A stretch of DNA of 64,000 nucleotides from Notoacmeibacter sp. MSK16QG-6 (GCF_024158145.1 NZ_JAMYXM010000004.1:62001-126000); one strand, 5' to 3'; positions 28,707 to 37,646 are shown, numbered from the stretch's first letter. Notes: generated by a model not told the origin, from the sequence alone. Program-made: numbers and translations.

Positions 28707-28837
28707 CGGGACAGCCGAAAGACAAAACGCCGGGCGGGCTCACACGCAAGCTCGCCTGGTTCGCTCTACTCTGGCTTTCCGGCGTTCTCAGCGTCTCGCT
28801 CCTTGCCTATGGCATTCGGCTCATGATCGTGCCATGA
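28703..28837 (+). CDS. DUF2474-type small membrane protein of the bd oxidase operon
   Basis: 44-residue single-span protein starting with TTG overlapping the cydB stop as TTGA. Basic N-terminus (GQPKDKTPGGLTRKLA), then one membrane helix (WFALLWLSGVLSVSLLAYGI) and a short tail ending RLMIVP. Small one-helix proteins in this position (CydX-like; DUF2474 in CioAB operons) stabilise the oxidase. Too short for routine ORF listing. The overlap, membrane helix and conserved position make it a real gene; the family name is from memory of pattern rather than a search. Confidence 0.75.
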   Translation: MTGQPKDKTPGGLTRKLAWFALLWLSGVLSVSLLAYGIRLMIVP

Positions 28838-28909
28838 AGTCTATCGCTGACCGACCGGTCGGCGATAGGCGGGCCGAAGGTCAGCCGCGATGTTCGGAGG
28901 AGGACCACA

Positions 28910-30115
28910 ATGGCCGAGGCCTATATCTGCGATTATATCCGCACACCCATCGGGCGGTATGGCGGTGCACTTTCACCGGTTCGAGCGGACGATCTGGCGG
29001 CTGTCCCGTTGAAAGCCATAACCGAACGGAATCCCTCGCTGGACCTCGAAGCCATCGACGATGTAATTCTTGGTTGCGCAAACCAGGCGGGCGAGGACAA
29101 CCGCAATGTCGCGCGCATGGCGGTGCTGCTGGCGGGCTGGCCTGACGCGGTGCCGGGCGGAACGATGAATCGTCTTTGCGGGTCGGGATTGAACGCCATC
29201 GCCGATTGCGCCCGCGCCATTCGTGCCGGCGACACCGATTTGATGATTGCCGGTGGCGTCGAAAGCATGAGTCGCGCGCCATTCGTCATGCCCAAGGCCA
29301 CCAGCGCCTTCACCCGCGACAATGCTGTTTACGACACAACCATCGGTTGGCGTTTCGTCAATTCGAAGCTCGAAGAACAGTATGGCATCGAATCCATGCC
29401 TGAGACGGGCGAAAACGTCGCGGCCGATTTCGGCATTAGCCGCGAGGATCAGGATGCCTTCGCTCTGCGCAGCCAGCAAAAGGCTGCAGCGGCGATGAAG
29501 AATGGACGTTTTGCCAAGGAGATCGTGGCGGTTACGATTCCCCAACGCAAGAAAGACGCGGTTGTTGTCGACATGGACGAGCATCCTCGCGCCGACACCA
29601 CGCTGGAAAAGCTCGCTAAACTGCCGACCCCCTTCCGCAAGGATGGCACGGTGACGGCCGGCAACGCTTCGGGCGTCAATGACGGCGCGGCGGCGCTGAT
29701 CATCGCTTCGGAAGAGGCGGCGAAAAGGCATGGCCTGACACCCATCGCCCGCATTCTGGGTTGTGCTACGGCGGGTGTGCCGCCGCGCATCATGGGCATT
29801 GGACCTGCACCGGCGACGAAAAAACTGTGCGCCCGGCTCGGTATCAAGCCTACCGATTTCGACGTGATCGAGCTGAACGAAGCCTTCGCCAGCCAGGGTA
29901 TCGCCGTGCTCCGCGAGCTTGGCATCGATGAAGATGCCGAACATGTGAATTCAAATGGCGGCGCTATCGCGCTCGGCCATCCGCTCGGTATGAGCGGCGC
30001 ACGGATCGGTGGCACCGCAGCGCTCGAACTCAAGGAAAGTGGCGGAAAGCTTGCGCTCGCCACGATGTGTATCGGCGTGGGCCAAGGCATTGCGCTTGCC
30101 ATGAAAGCGGTCTGA
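28910..30115 (+). CDS. pcaF: Acetyl-CoA C-acyltransferase, 3-oxoadipyl-CoA thiolase type
   Basis: 401-residue thiolase. Nucleophile Cys90 in NRLCGSGLNA; catalytic His in NGGAIALGHPLGMSGARI (about 357) and second Cys in LATMCIGVGQG (about 387). The block GCANQAGEDNRNVARMAVLLAG is typical of PcaF/PaaJ beta-ketoadipyl-CoA thiolases rather than acetoacetyl-CoA thiolases. GGAGGA precedes the ATG. It stands alone after the oxidase operon, about 10 kb from the homogentisate genes; other ketoadipate genes are not in view, so a general beta-ketothiolase role remains possible. Confidence 0.82.
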   Translation: MAEAYICDYIRTPIGRYGGALSPVRADDLAAVPLKAITERNPSLDLEAIDDVILGCANQAGEDNRNVARMAVLLAGWPDAVPGGTMNRLCGSGLNAIADCARAIRAGDTDLMIAGGVESMSRAPFVMPKATSAFTRDNAVYDTTIGWRFVNSKLEEQYGIESMPETGENVAADFGISREDQDAFALRSQQKAAAAMKNGRFAKEIVAVTIPQRKKDAVVVDMDEHPRADTTLEKLAKLPTPFRKDGTVTAGNASGVNDGAAALIIASEEAAKRHGLTPIARILGCATAGVPPRIMGIGPAPATKKLCARLGIKPTDFDVIELNEAFASQGIAVLRELGIDEDAEHVNSNGGAIALGHPLGMSGARIGGTAALELKESGGKLALATMCIGVGQGIALAMKAV

Positions 30116-30124
30116 CGGTTCGCG

Positions 30125-31627
30125 TCACGCCGCCATAAGTTCGCGCACGGCGATCATATCGTCGCGAAAGCGGTCGCGTTCTTCCGCCTTGCGCTTTTCA
30201 TCGGGAATGCGAAGCAGGAAGGAGGGGTGGACGGTGATGAAAACCCGCTGTCCTTCCCGGCTCTCCAGAAGCTGACCGCGTTCCTTCGTGACCGCAACCG
30301 AGCGACCTAATAGGCTTTGTGCGGCTGTCGCGCCGAGTGCAACAGTCAGATCCGGATCGATCAGCTTCAATTCCTGACCTAGCCACCACCGGCAGGTCTG
30401 GATTTCGTCGCCATTCGGTTTCTGATGCAGGCGGAACTTGCCACGCGGCTGGAATTTGAAGTGTTTCACCGCGTTGGTCACATAGACGGTCGAGCGGTCG
30501 ATTCCGGCATCTTCCAGCGTTGCGTCGAAAAGCTGACCAGCGGGACCGATGAACGGTTTACCGGCAATATCCTCCTTGTCGCCCGGCTGTTCGCCGACGA
30601 AAACGAGCCGCGCATTCGCCGGTCCCTCGCCAAAAACTGTCTGTGTCGCCGGTTCATGCAGCGGGCATAACCGGCAGGTTTCAGACTGTTTGCGAAGACT
30701 TTCCAGATCATCGGCAGGTGGCGGCGGGGTCTCGCCGGTGTCGTCCATCTCGGCACTCCAATGCCGTTCCCGGATCGCTGCGTGGGTTGGCGGCGGTATG
30801 GTTGGCATCGCTGCGACCATCGCCTTCGCCCGGTTTTCGGCCCCGGCGATCAGGTCGGGAATCAGCGCCGCCTCGGGCATGTTCTTCCAGTATTTCTTTG
30901 GCATCTCCGCCTGCATCGCCTTCACCTTCAGCCGGGCCGGGTTGAAAATGTTGGAGAAATAGGTGCGCCACAGCTCCTCGGTCGCATCGTCAGCCGGCGC
31001 ATCTGACCGCTTGGCGGGCGGGCCGACGCTCAGCGTCTCGCGATCCCAGTGGATGGAACCTTTCGGCGTCAAAATAGACCAGTTCATTTGCGCAAAGCGA
31101 CGCATGAAGAAACCGGCCTCTCGCTCGACAATGAAATGGTCCGGTTCGAACCATGCAACGTAGCGCCCATCATCCTCGGTCGCATCCGCATCGCCGATTT
31201 TGCGGAAACGGACGAAGGCATGCATTTTGTGCGCGTCGCGGCGGACCGACTTCACCATCGCCTCGAGCCGCCGAATGTCGCTATCGGAAGCGATCTTCAT
31301 CAGGTTCGGCTCGTCCAAGACGCGGACGAGAAGATGATAGAGAAAGTTGTAGCGGTCGGGATCGGAATGATGGCTGGCCGTCTCAGCTTTCTGCACAAAG
31401 ACTTTGGAGATGCTGAAAGTCACATCGTCGTCGGGCCGGGGCAGCGGCGAGGAGGCCTCCGCGAAAAGGGATTGCGATGTTGCCGAAGGAGTGAGAAAGG
31501 TCACCGCCGAAGATGGCGTACCCGCCAGCGCCAAGGCCCGCGCTGCCGCGCGCCAGCCCACGAAATCAGTCTCACTCTCAAGCGAAACCGTAAATTGTTC
31601 TCCGAATTGCCGCGCCTTTTCGCTCAT
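30125..31627 (-). CDS. UdgX-type uracil-DNA glycosylase fused to an N-terminal DUF4130-like domain
   Basis: 500-residue two-domain DNA repair protein. The N-terminal half (about 1-250) looks like the DUF4130/TIGR03915 domain (TDFVGWRAAARALALAG; later MNWSILTPKGSIHWDRE). The C-terminal half (from about 320) is a UDG-superfamily domain: CRLC Fe-S cysteines, GEQPGDKEDIAGKPFIGPAGQLF, and the loop PRGKFRLHQKP, matching the UdgX motif whose His forms a covalent bond with the uracil-excised sugar (KRRIH in the mycobacterial protein). VHPSFLLRIPD closes the fold. It lies 13 bp after the radical SAM gene in one operon with tandem LexA sites upstream. Length fits the fused family form. Confidence 0.88.
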   Translation of the reverse strand: MSEKARQFGEQFTVSLESETDFVGWRAAARALALAGTPSSAVTFLTPSATSQSLFAEASSPLPRPDDDVTFSISKVFVQKAETASHHSDPDRYNFLYHLLVRVLDEPNLMKIASDSDIRRLEAMVKSVRRDAHKMHAFVRFRKIGDADATEDDGRYVAWFEPDHFIVEREAGFFMRRFAQMNWSILTPKGSIHWDRETLSVGPPAKRSDAPADDATEELWRTYFSNIFNPARLKVKAMQAEMPKKYWKNMPEAALIPDLIAGAENRAKAMVAAMPTIPPPTHAAIRERHWSAEMDDTGETPPPPADDLESLRKQSETCRLCPLHEPATQTVFGEGPANARLVFVGEQPGDKEDIAGKPFIGPAGQLFDATLEDAGIDRSTVYVTNAVKHFKFQPRGKFRLHQKPNGDEIQTCRWWLGQELKLIDPDLTVALGATAAQSLLGRSVAVTKERGQLLESREGQRVFITVHPSFLLRIPDEKRKAEERDRFRDDMIAVRELMAA

Positions 31628-31640
31628 GCCAAACCTTCAT

Positions 31641-32873
31641 TTAAAACAGCGAAAGCTGTTCGGGCTGTGGCGCTAGACGCACGCGGAGATTTTCGGTTTC
31701 GGTCAGCCCGCCCGGCGACCAGCCCGCAGCCGTGATGAATGGGCGGATTTTCTGGATCGACTGCACAATTGCCCCGACATCCTCCAGCCGCAAAGTGCGA
31801 TAGCGCCGCACTTGAAGAATTTTGGCCACAGCCTTCGTGCCAAGGCCGGGAATGCGCAGTAGCATTTCTCGGTCGGCTCTATTCACATCGATGGGAAAGA
31901 AATGACGGTTGCGGAGCGCCCATGCCAGTTTTGGATCTATCGCGAGATCGAGCATCCCATCGGACGAGCCTTCGAGAATTTCGTCATTGGCAAAACCGTA
32001 GAACCGCATCAGCCAATCGGCCTGATAAAGCCGGTGCTCACGCATCAACGGCGGTTTCATCAAGGGCAGAGCTGCTGAAGCATCGGGTATAGGCGAGAAA
32101 GCGGAATAATAGACGCGCCGCAAATGGTATGAACTGTAGAGCTGTGCAGAGCTTTTCAGAATGATCGCGTCGGGTGTGGGATCGGCGCCGACAATCATCT
32201 GCGTGGATTGCCCCGCCGGCGCGAAGCGTGGTTTGCGCTTTGTCTTTATCGTTCGCTCACCGCGCTCCTCGATTGCACCGCGTACCGTGCCCATAGCCCG
32301 ACGAATTGTCTGCGGCTTTTTCTCCGGCGCAAGCCGTTGCACGCCGCTATCTGTCGGCAGTTCGACATTGATCGATAGTCTGTCAGCATAAAGTCCCGCC
32401 TGTTCAAGCAAAACCGGATCGCATTCGGGAATGGTTTTCAGATGGATATAACCCTTGAAGCCATGGTCGATGCGCAACCGCCGCGCGACTTCAACCATCT
32501 CTCCCATCGTATCATCGGGTGAGCGGATCACGCCTGACGACAGGAACAGCCCTTCGATGTAATTACGCTTGTAGAATTGCAGGGTTAGATCGACCACTTC
32601 CTCGATTGTGAAGCGTGCGCGGCGCGTATTCGAAGAGGACCGGTTGATGCAATAGCTGCAGTCATAGATGCAAAAATTGGTCAGCAAAATCTTGAGTAGT
32701 GAGATACACCGGCCATCCGGCGCGTAGGCATGACAGATGCCCATGCCTTCGGTCGAACCGATGCCGCCCTTGCGGCTATCGCGTTTGGCCGAACCGCTCG
32801 ATGCGCAGGAGGCATCGTATTTAGCGGCATCGGACAGAATCGCCAATTTGTCACGAACGCTCATCTTGGTCAT
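31641..32873 (-). CDS. Putative DNA modification/repair radical SAM protein
   Basis: 410-residue protein of the TIGR03916-like family. The radical SAM CxxxCxxC motif reads CIYDCSYC at about residue 70, after GGIGSTEGMGICHAYAPDG and KILLTNF. The C-terminus has a helix-hairpin-helix DNA-binding stretch MLLRIPGLGTKAVAKILQVRR (about 345-370). Members occur with UdgX-type glycosylases, as here. I use the ATG at 32873 (32864 is another); the longer frame to 32903 would run through the LexA boxes. Reaction unknown; DNA repair is suggested by HhH, partner and SOS control. Confidence 0.86.
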   Translation of the reverse strand: MTKMSVRDKLAILSDAAKYDASCASSGSAKRDSRKGGIGSTEGMGICHAYAPDGRCISLLKILLTNFCIYDCSYCINRSSSNTRRARFTIEEVVDLTLQFYKRNYIEGLFLSSGVIRSPDDTMGEMVEVARRLRIDHGFKGYIHLKTIPECDPVLLEQAGLYADRLSINVELPTDSGVQRLAPEKKPQTIRRAMGTVRGAIEERGERTIKTKRKPRFAPAGQSTQMIVGADPTPDAIILKSSAQLYSSYHLRRVYYSAFSPIPDASAALPLMKPPLMREHRLYQADWLMRFYGFANDEILEGSSDGMLDLAIDPKLAWALRNRHFFPIDVNRADREMLLRIPGLGTKAVAKILQVRRYRTLRLEDVGAIVQSIQKIRPFITAAGWSPGGLTETENLRVRLAPQPEQLSLF

Positions 32874-32875
32874 GC

Positions 32876-32901
32876 GTTCATAATATGTTCGTGTAAAGTT
32901 C
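32876..32901 (-). promoter_or_regulatory. Tandem LexA (SOS) boxes upstream of the radical SAM/UdgX operon
   Basis: GTTC-N7-GTTC-N7-GTTC: half-sites at 32876-32879, 32887-32890 and 32898-32901, giving two overlapping matches to the alphaproteobacterial LexA operator in perfect 11-bp phase. The 3' half-site ends 3 bp from the chosen start codon, so repressor binding would block transcription initiation or the 5' end of the message. Confidence 0.85.
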
Positions 32902-32978
32902 ACGTCAACGGAACGGCGATTCGCTTGTGATTGATAAAAGCGAATCTGAAGAAGGCGTTAAACGAATTGAGTTGGTTG

Positions 32979-33950
32979 TCAGTCGCCGATATCGACGATG
33001 CCGCAATCGCCGGCTTCTGACGCAAAGGCCAGTCGCTTGCCGCGCTGGTCCCATTCCATAGCCGTCAACAATCCTTTGCCGGGGCGGCGAAGCAGCGCTT
33101 CCTTGGCATCCTCGAACCGAACAGCCAGGACCATGCCATCCTGATAGCCGATGGCGACCATTTGTTCGGTCGGATGACAGGCCACGGCAGTGACGAGCGA
33201 ATCGGCGCGCGTGCCGAGCTCCAGCGGGGCTTTGCCCATAGGGCCATCCTTGCCCTGGAACGGCCAGACGATTGCGGCATTCGCCCCGGATGACGCCAGC
33301 CATTTGCCCTTTGCACTCCACGACAGGCTCTTCACCTTTGTCGGATAGCCCTCCATGCGCATATGGCGGCTATCGGCCATACGCCAGCCATGAAGGGCCG
33401 GTTCCTGCATGGCAGTGATCAGGCTATCTCCGCCCGGCGCGAAGGTCACGAGCAGATGTGCGCCCTCCCAACCGAGAACGGTCGGCAAGCTGTCGGTCGC
33501 GGGGAAATGCAGGCTGACGCCATTATAATGCGAACACGCCAGGCGAAGACCCTTTGGCGCAAACGCCAACGCTTCGACGCTGCGCTCGTGCTCAATGGAT
33601 TTTGGCCCCTTTTTCAGCAAGACCTTTGCGAACTTGCCATGGGCGTAGGCGACCGTTCCGTCCGGAGCGGCCGCGACCGCGCCGATCCATTTGCCCTTTT
33701 CGAGCGCCAGCTCTTCCGAAGCTCCGTCGGCGTTCGTGGCCACGACACGGCCGTCCTCGCCGCCTGTAAGAGCGCGCTGACGTTTCGGATCAATTGCAAG
33801 ACAGAGCAGGCCGTCATGGACTTCCGACGAGCCGGTTTGCTTGCCGAGGCGATGCAAGACGCCATCCGCGTCGCCAAAAAAAGCAGTTTCGCCCAGCCAG
33901 CCTACATGACCGACATGGCCGTCGATATCCAACGGGGCGATGGATGGCAT
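32979..33950 (-). CDS. WD40-repeat protein
   Basis: 323-residue cytosolic beta-propeller with about seven WD40-like blades (for example HGWRMADSRHMRMEGYPTKV, SLSWSAKGKWLASSGANAAIV, TAVACHPTEQMVAIGYQDG, TAMEWDQRGKRLAFASEAGD). No enzyme motif and no signal peptide. The ATG overlaps the stop of the CobW GTPase gene by ATGA, so the two are translationally coupled and likely work together in metal homeostasis, perhaps as a scaffold for the metallochaperone. Function is otherwise unknown. Confidence 0.82.
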   Translation of the reverse strand: MPSIAPLDIDGHVGHVGWLGETAFFGDADGVLHRLGKQTGSSEVHDGLLCLAIDPKRQRALTGGEDGRVVATNADGASEELALEKGKWIGAVAAAPDGTVAYAHGKFAKVLLKKGPKSIEHERSVEALAFAPKGLRLACSHYNGVSLHFPATDSLPTVLGWEGAHLLVTFAPGGDSLITAMQEPALHGWRMADSRHMRMEGYPTKVKSLSWSAKGKWLASSGANAAIVWPFQGKDGPMGKAPLELGTRADSLVTAVACHPTEQMVAIGYQDGMVLAVRFEDAKEALLRRPGKGLLTAMEWDQRGKRLAFASEAGDCGIVDIGD

Positions 33951-35029
33951 CAGTTGTCCGCCAGACAGTTTTCGAAGCCCCGCCGAAGTGAATCCTCATC
34001 AAGCTCACGACCGATAAAGACAAGGCGGCTCTCGCGCGTTTCGTCCTCGCGCCAAGGCCGCTGGTGATCGCCCTCGATGATCATGTGTACGCCCTGAACC
34101 ACGTAGCGCTCATCATCGCCCGCGAAGGCGATGATGCCTTTCAAACGGAGAATATCCGGCCCCTTCACCTGGGTCAGGTTTTGTATCCATGGAAAGAAAC
34201 GGTTCGGGTCCATCGCCCCGGCGCGAAGTGACACGCTTTTGACCGTCAAATCGTGAATATCGGCCGGGCCGTGTTGGTGATGATGGTGGTGGTGATGGCC
34301 ATGGTGGCCATCGTCATGATCGTGATGGTGGTGATCGCAGGTCGGTCCGCATTCATGATCCGGGTCGTCATGATCGAGAAAATGCGGATCGTTATCCAGC
34401 GCGCGCTTCAGGTCGAAGGCCCCGCGATCCAGCACCTTGGCGAGTTCCACATTGGATCGCTCGGCGCGGTGGATCGGCGCGACCGGATTGAGTGCGCGGA
34501 CAAGACGTTCGACTTCTGCAAGTTCGTCCGCTGAAACAAGATCGGTCTTGTTCAGAACGACCACATCGGCGAACGCGATCTGGTCTTCGGCTTCCCGGCT
34601 ATCCTTCAGCCGCTGAGGCAGGTGTTTTGCGTCGACCAGCGCGACCACGGCGTCGAGCGCGGTTTTCGACCGAACGTCATCATCCATGAAAAAAGTTTGC
34701 GCGACGGGCGCGGGATCAGCGAGGCCAGTCGTCTCCACAACGATGGCGTCGAAGCGTCCGGGCCGGCGCATGAGACCCTGCACCACACGCACCAGATCGC
34801 CACGCACCGTGCAGCAGACGCAACCATTGTTCATCTCGTAGATTTCTTCGTCGCTTTCGACGATGAGGTCGTTGTCGATACCGATCTCGCCAAATTCGTT
34901 GACGATCACCGCATAGCGTTTGCCATGCGCTTCGGACAGGATGCGGTTGAGCAGTGTGGTCTTTCCGGCACCGAGGTAGCCTGTGAGGACGGTGACGGGG
35001 GTGAGTTGCTGCTGGGCGGTTTCGGTCAT
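33950..35029 (-). CDS. CobW/COG0523-family GTPase with His-rich metal-binding loop
   Basis: 359-residue G3E GTPase and putative zinc metallochaperone. Walker [10 protein letters not shown] (17-25), the CxCC metal motif GCVCC (69-73), ETTGLADP (99-106) and NKTD (160-163). A His-rich loop at 219-254 carries more than 20 His plus CGPTC, typical of zinc-linked COG0523 proteins (YciC/ZigA class). It is the first gene of a two-gene unit with the WD40 protein. I see no convincing Zur-type palindrome in the 53 bp upstream. Zinc is inferred from subfamily features; cobalt or nickel cannot be excluded. Confidence 0.9.
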   Translation of the reverse strand: MTETAQQQLTPVTVLTGYLGAGKTTLLNRILSEAHGKRYAVIVNEFGEIGIDNDLIVESDEEIYEMNNGCVCCTVRGDLVRVVQGLMRRPGRFDAIVVETTGLADPAPVAQTFFMDDDVRSKTALDAVVALVDAKHLPQRLKDSREAEDQIAFADVVVLNKTDLVSADELAEVERLVRALNPVAPIHRAERSNVELAKVLDRGAFDLKRALDNDPHFLDHDDPDHECGPTCDHHHHDHDDGHHGHHHHHHHQHGPADIHDLTVKSVSLRAGAMDPNRFFPWIQNLTQVKGPDILRLKGIIAFAGDDERYVVQGVHMIIEGDHQRPWREDETRESRLVFIGRELDEDSLRRGFENCLADN

Positions 35030-35082
35030 TGAAAAGCCTCGGAAATGTTTGGTCCCATATAGGCGAGGGGAGGGGAGCGTTC

Positions 35083-35853
35083 CTAGAGGGCGGGCGTCGA
35101 AAAGCGCGCAAGATCGAATTCCGACATGTCACGCGCCAGCTCGGCAAGGCCTCTACCGGCCTGATCGATGAGCTGCCGACCGACCTCGGCCGTGGCGGAA
35201 GCCGCATCGCCTGTAGCGCCATCGGGATTAAGGTCGCTCATCATCCAGCCAAACGCATGCGGCCCGTATGCGCGCAGATGGGCAAAGCGTTTGGCGAAAC
35301 CGGCCTGTGCGTTCGGAAAGTCCTGTACCTTGTTCATCGCCACACGATCCGGCGCTATGGCGAGCATCACCGATGTCTCGATCTGCCCGGCATGGATGCC
35401 AAGCGCACGTTCTTTGGCGGAGACGATTTCGCCGGGCTGAATGAAACGATGCCAGTTGGTGGCAACGCACAGCATCTTATGACGCCAGCGTAATTCGGTT
35501 GCGACGATCGTAAGGAGCGGCGAATTTCCGCCATGAGCGTTGAGAAGAAGGAGACGGCGGATGTCGCGTGTCGCCAGATCGTTGCCGATACCGATCCAGC
35601 GACGAATGGCCTCGTCCCAGCCAAGCGATTGGGTGACCGGCCAGTCCAGATGTTCCGGCGAATAGCCGACCGGCTCGACCGGTAGAATCTCAAGCGGCAG
35701 ATCCGGCGCGGTGTCCTTCAGCGCCTTGGCCATGGCTGTGGCGATCAGCGTATCGGTTTCCGGCGGAAGATGGGGGCCGTGCTGCTCGGTCGCGCCGAGC
35801 GGCAGAACGGCAATCGTTCCTGCATCGGTGGACCTCTGACTGGCCTCTGTCAT
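35083..35853 (-). CDS. Creatininase-family amidohydrolase
   Basis: 256-residue metal-dependent amidase. Metal and active-site motifs are visible: [18 protein letters not shown] (about 17-34), NAHGGNSP (about 110) and HAGQIETS (about 152). This family includes creatinine amidohydrolase, the mycofactocin protein MftE and riboflavin-pathway FAPy deformylase; nothing here singles out one substrate. It lies 53 bp upstream of the CobW gene on the same strand, possibly one unit, and is divergent to a MarR regulator 91 bp away. Confidence 0.87.
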   Translation of the reverse strand: MTEASQRSTDAGTIAVLPLGATEQHGPHLPPETDTLIATAMAKALKDTAPDLPLEILPVEPVGYSPEHLDWPVTQSLGWDEAIRRWIGIGNDLATRDIRRLLLLNAHGGNSPLLTIVATELRWRHKMLCVATNWHRFIQPGEIVSAKERALGIHAGQIETSVMLAIAPDRVAMNKVQDFPNAQAGFAKRFAHLRAYGPHAFGWMMSDLNPDGATGDAASATAEVGRQLIDQAGRGLAELARDMSEFDLARFSTPAL

Positions 35854-35944
35854 AAGAAGATACCCATTGTTTCGCCGGCTGATTTCATTTGCACCAGTTC
35901 ATGGGGCTGCCGGTCAAGAGCCAGAAAAAGGTTTGAAGGCGGGA

Positions 35945-36451
35945 ATGACCAAGATCGACAGGCAGGATATGGGACGCCTGCCAGCCAATCCAAAGAAGAT
36001 GAACAAGGTGCCGAAAGGCGCCATGCTCAACCAGCTCGTATGCACCGCCCGTCGTGCCCGCACAGCACTATCCGCCCGTCTTGCCGAACTGGGCCTCCAC
36101 GCCGGCCAAGAGCAGATCCTCTTGGCGCTTAGCGAAGAAGAACGTCTGCCGCTTTCGTCGATCGCGGATATGCTTGGCGTGCGCGCGCAGACCATCACAC
36201 GGGCTATCGCACGGCTTGAAGCGCAGGGCCTGGTCTTTCGTACGCCCAGTCAGGAAGATGGGCGTGTCAATTTCATCGCTCTGGCGCCAGCAGGCCGAGA
36301 AATTGTCGGCGATCTGAAAAAAGCGGTGAAGAAGGTCGAGCGCCAGATGCTCCGACCACTCGACAAGGTGCAGAGGAAGACGCTTCTGCGTTTTCTGGAA
36401 ACTCTCGACAATGAATTGGCGTCCGACAATGCCAAGCGGTCGGGCGAATAG
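35945..36451 (+). CDS. MarR-family transcriptional regulator
   Basis: 168-residue winged-helix protein: HTH LPLSSIADMLGVRAQTITRA and wing TPSQEDGRVNFIALAPAGREI. The start at 35945 (MTKIDRQ) has a purine-rich AAGGCGGGA upstream; the open frame goes back to 35867 but that would overlap the divergent promoter space. It faces the creatininase gene with a 91-bp gap, so that gene is its most likely target besides itself. No clear operator palindrome found. Confidence 0.83.
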   Translation: MTKIDRQDMGRLPANPKKMNKVPKGAMLNQLVCTARRARTALSARLAELGLHAGQEQILLALSEEERLPLSSIADMLGVRAQTITRAIARLEAQGLVFRTPSQEDGRVNFIALAPAGREIVGDLKKAVKKVERQMLRPLDKVQRKTLLRFLETLDNELASDNAKRSGE

Positions 36452-36507
36452 CACTACACCAATGTCTCGGACCCTCTGCTATTTGATTTCGTTTGCCAAT
36501 GCGTCAT

Positions 36508-36524
36508 AATTAAATTGTTTAATT
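36508..36524. promoter_or_regulatory. AT-rich palindrome upstream of the LacI-type gene
   Basis: AATTAAA-TTG-TTTAATT, a perfect 7-bp inverted repeat 22 bp before the proposed CTG start. It may be an autoregulatory site or part of the promoter. LacI-family operators usually centre on CG, so the match is only by position. Confidence 0.35.
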
Positions 36525-36545
36525 CCCTGGGCCGAGGATCGGGTT

Positions 36546-37562
36546 CTGGCACAAAAGATCAAGCTATCGACCATTGCCGACGCGCTTGGCGTATCGACTG
36601 CAACGGTTTCACTGGCTTTGCGCGACAGTCCGCTTGTCGCGGAGTCCACGCGCGAGCGAGTCAAGGCTCATGCGCTTGAGATTGGCTATATCTACAATCG
36701 CCGGGCTGCTTCGCTGCGGACTTCACGGTCGGGTATCGTCGGGGTCGTGGTCTACGACATCATGAACCCGTTCTTTGCCGAAATCCTGAAGTCGATCGAG
36801 AGCGAACTGGACCGAAGCCAGCAGACGTTCATCCTCTCCAACCACTACGATTCGGTCGAGAAACAGCGAAATTTCATCGAAACGCTGCTGCAACTCGGCG
36901 CTGACGGCATGATCATCAGTCCGGCTATCGGGACACCCCCGGACGACATCAAACTGGCAGAAAAGAACGGCATGCCAGCGGTTCTTATCGCGCGATCGGT
37001 CGAAGGCATCTCGGCTCCGGCCTTTCGTGGTGACGACGCTTTCGGAACAGGCCTTGCGACCGATCACCTGATCGGCCTTGGCCATACCCGCATTGCGCAT
37101 ATCGGCGGAACGGATCAGACGTCCACTGGCCGAGACCGTTATTCGGGCTACCGCATGGCGATGCAGGCGGCCGGACTGGAGGTGCGGGACGACTGGCGCA
37201 TTTCAGGCCCGCGGACCAAGCTGGCCGGGTTCGAGGCGACCGAAACGTTTCTCAACCTGCCGGACAGGCCGACTGCCGCCGTTTGCTGGAACGATCTGGT
37301 CGCAATCGGCCTTATGAATGGCTTGGCGCGGGCCGGTCATCAGGTGGGCAAGGACTATTCCATTACCGGCTACGACGACCTGCAGGAGGCCGCCATTGCG
37401 ACGCCGGCGCTGACGACGGTGTGGAATGGCCAGAGGGAGGTCGGGCGCATGGCCGCCAAGACCCTTGTGTCTCGGATCAATAAACACCCGACGATTTCGG
37501 GTCTGCAACTCATTTCACCGGAGCTTCACGTCCGCAACTCGACGGCCGCGCCACTGAGATAG
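36546..37562 (+). CDS. LacI-family transcriptional regulator, probable CTG start
   Basis: 338-residue sugar-type regulator: the N-terminal LacI HTH IKLSTIADALGVSTATVSLA (residues 5-24) with the hinge-helix region SLRTSRSG, followed by a periplasmic-binding-protein-like effector domain (GVVVYDIMNPFFAEILKSIE to GYDDLQEAAIATPALTTV). The HTH is only complete if translation begins at CTG 36546, where GAGG lies 8 bp upstream; no ATG, GTG or TTG occurs in frame between the upstream stop (36507) and the HTH core. The first TTG (36618) would delete the HTH. Adjacent genes give no clear target. Confidence 0.82.
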   Translation: MAQKIKLSTIADALGVSTATVSLALRDSPLVAESTRERVKAHALEIGYIYNRRAASLRTSRSGIVGVVVYDIMNPFFAEILKSIESELDRSQQTFILSNHYDSVEKQRNFIETLLQLGADGMIISPAIGTPPDDIKLAEKNGMPAVLIARSVEGISAPAFRGDDAFGTGLATDHLIGLGHTRIAHIGGTDQTSTGRDRYSGYRMAMQAAGLEVRDDWRISGPRTKLAGFEATETFLNLPDRPTAAVCWNDLVAIGLMNGLARAGHQVGKDYSITGYDDLQEAAIATPALTTVWNGQREVGRMAAKTLVSRINKHPTISGLQLISPELHVRNSTAAPLR

Positions 37563-37646
37563 GCTGGGCGTCGGGCCGCCTGTAACGACACCTTAACCAA
37601 AGCCCTGCGAGCATGACGCCATTCATCGGTTGCGGATTTTTTCATC

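Noticed and set aside
32874-32903. Radical SAM gene start at 32903
   Set aside because: This would place the tandem LexA half-sites inside the coding sequence; the ATG at 32873 fits family length and leaves the operators upstream.
34268-34375. Tandem-repeat-like GATGGTGGTGAT sequence
   Set aside because: This is the codon repeat for the His-rich loop of the CobW GTPase on the minus strand, not a separate repeat element.
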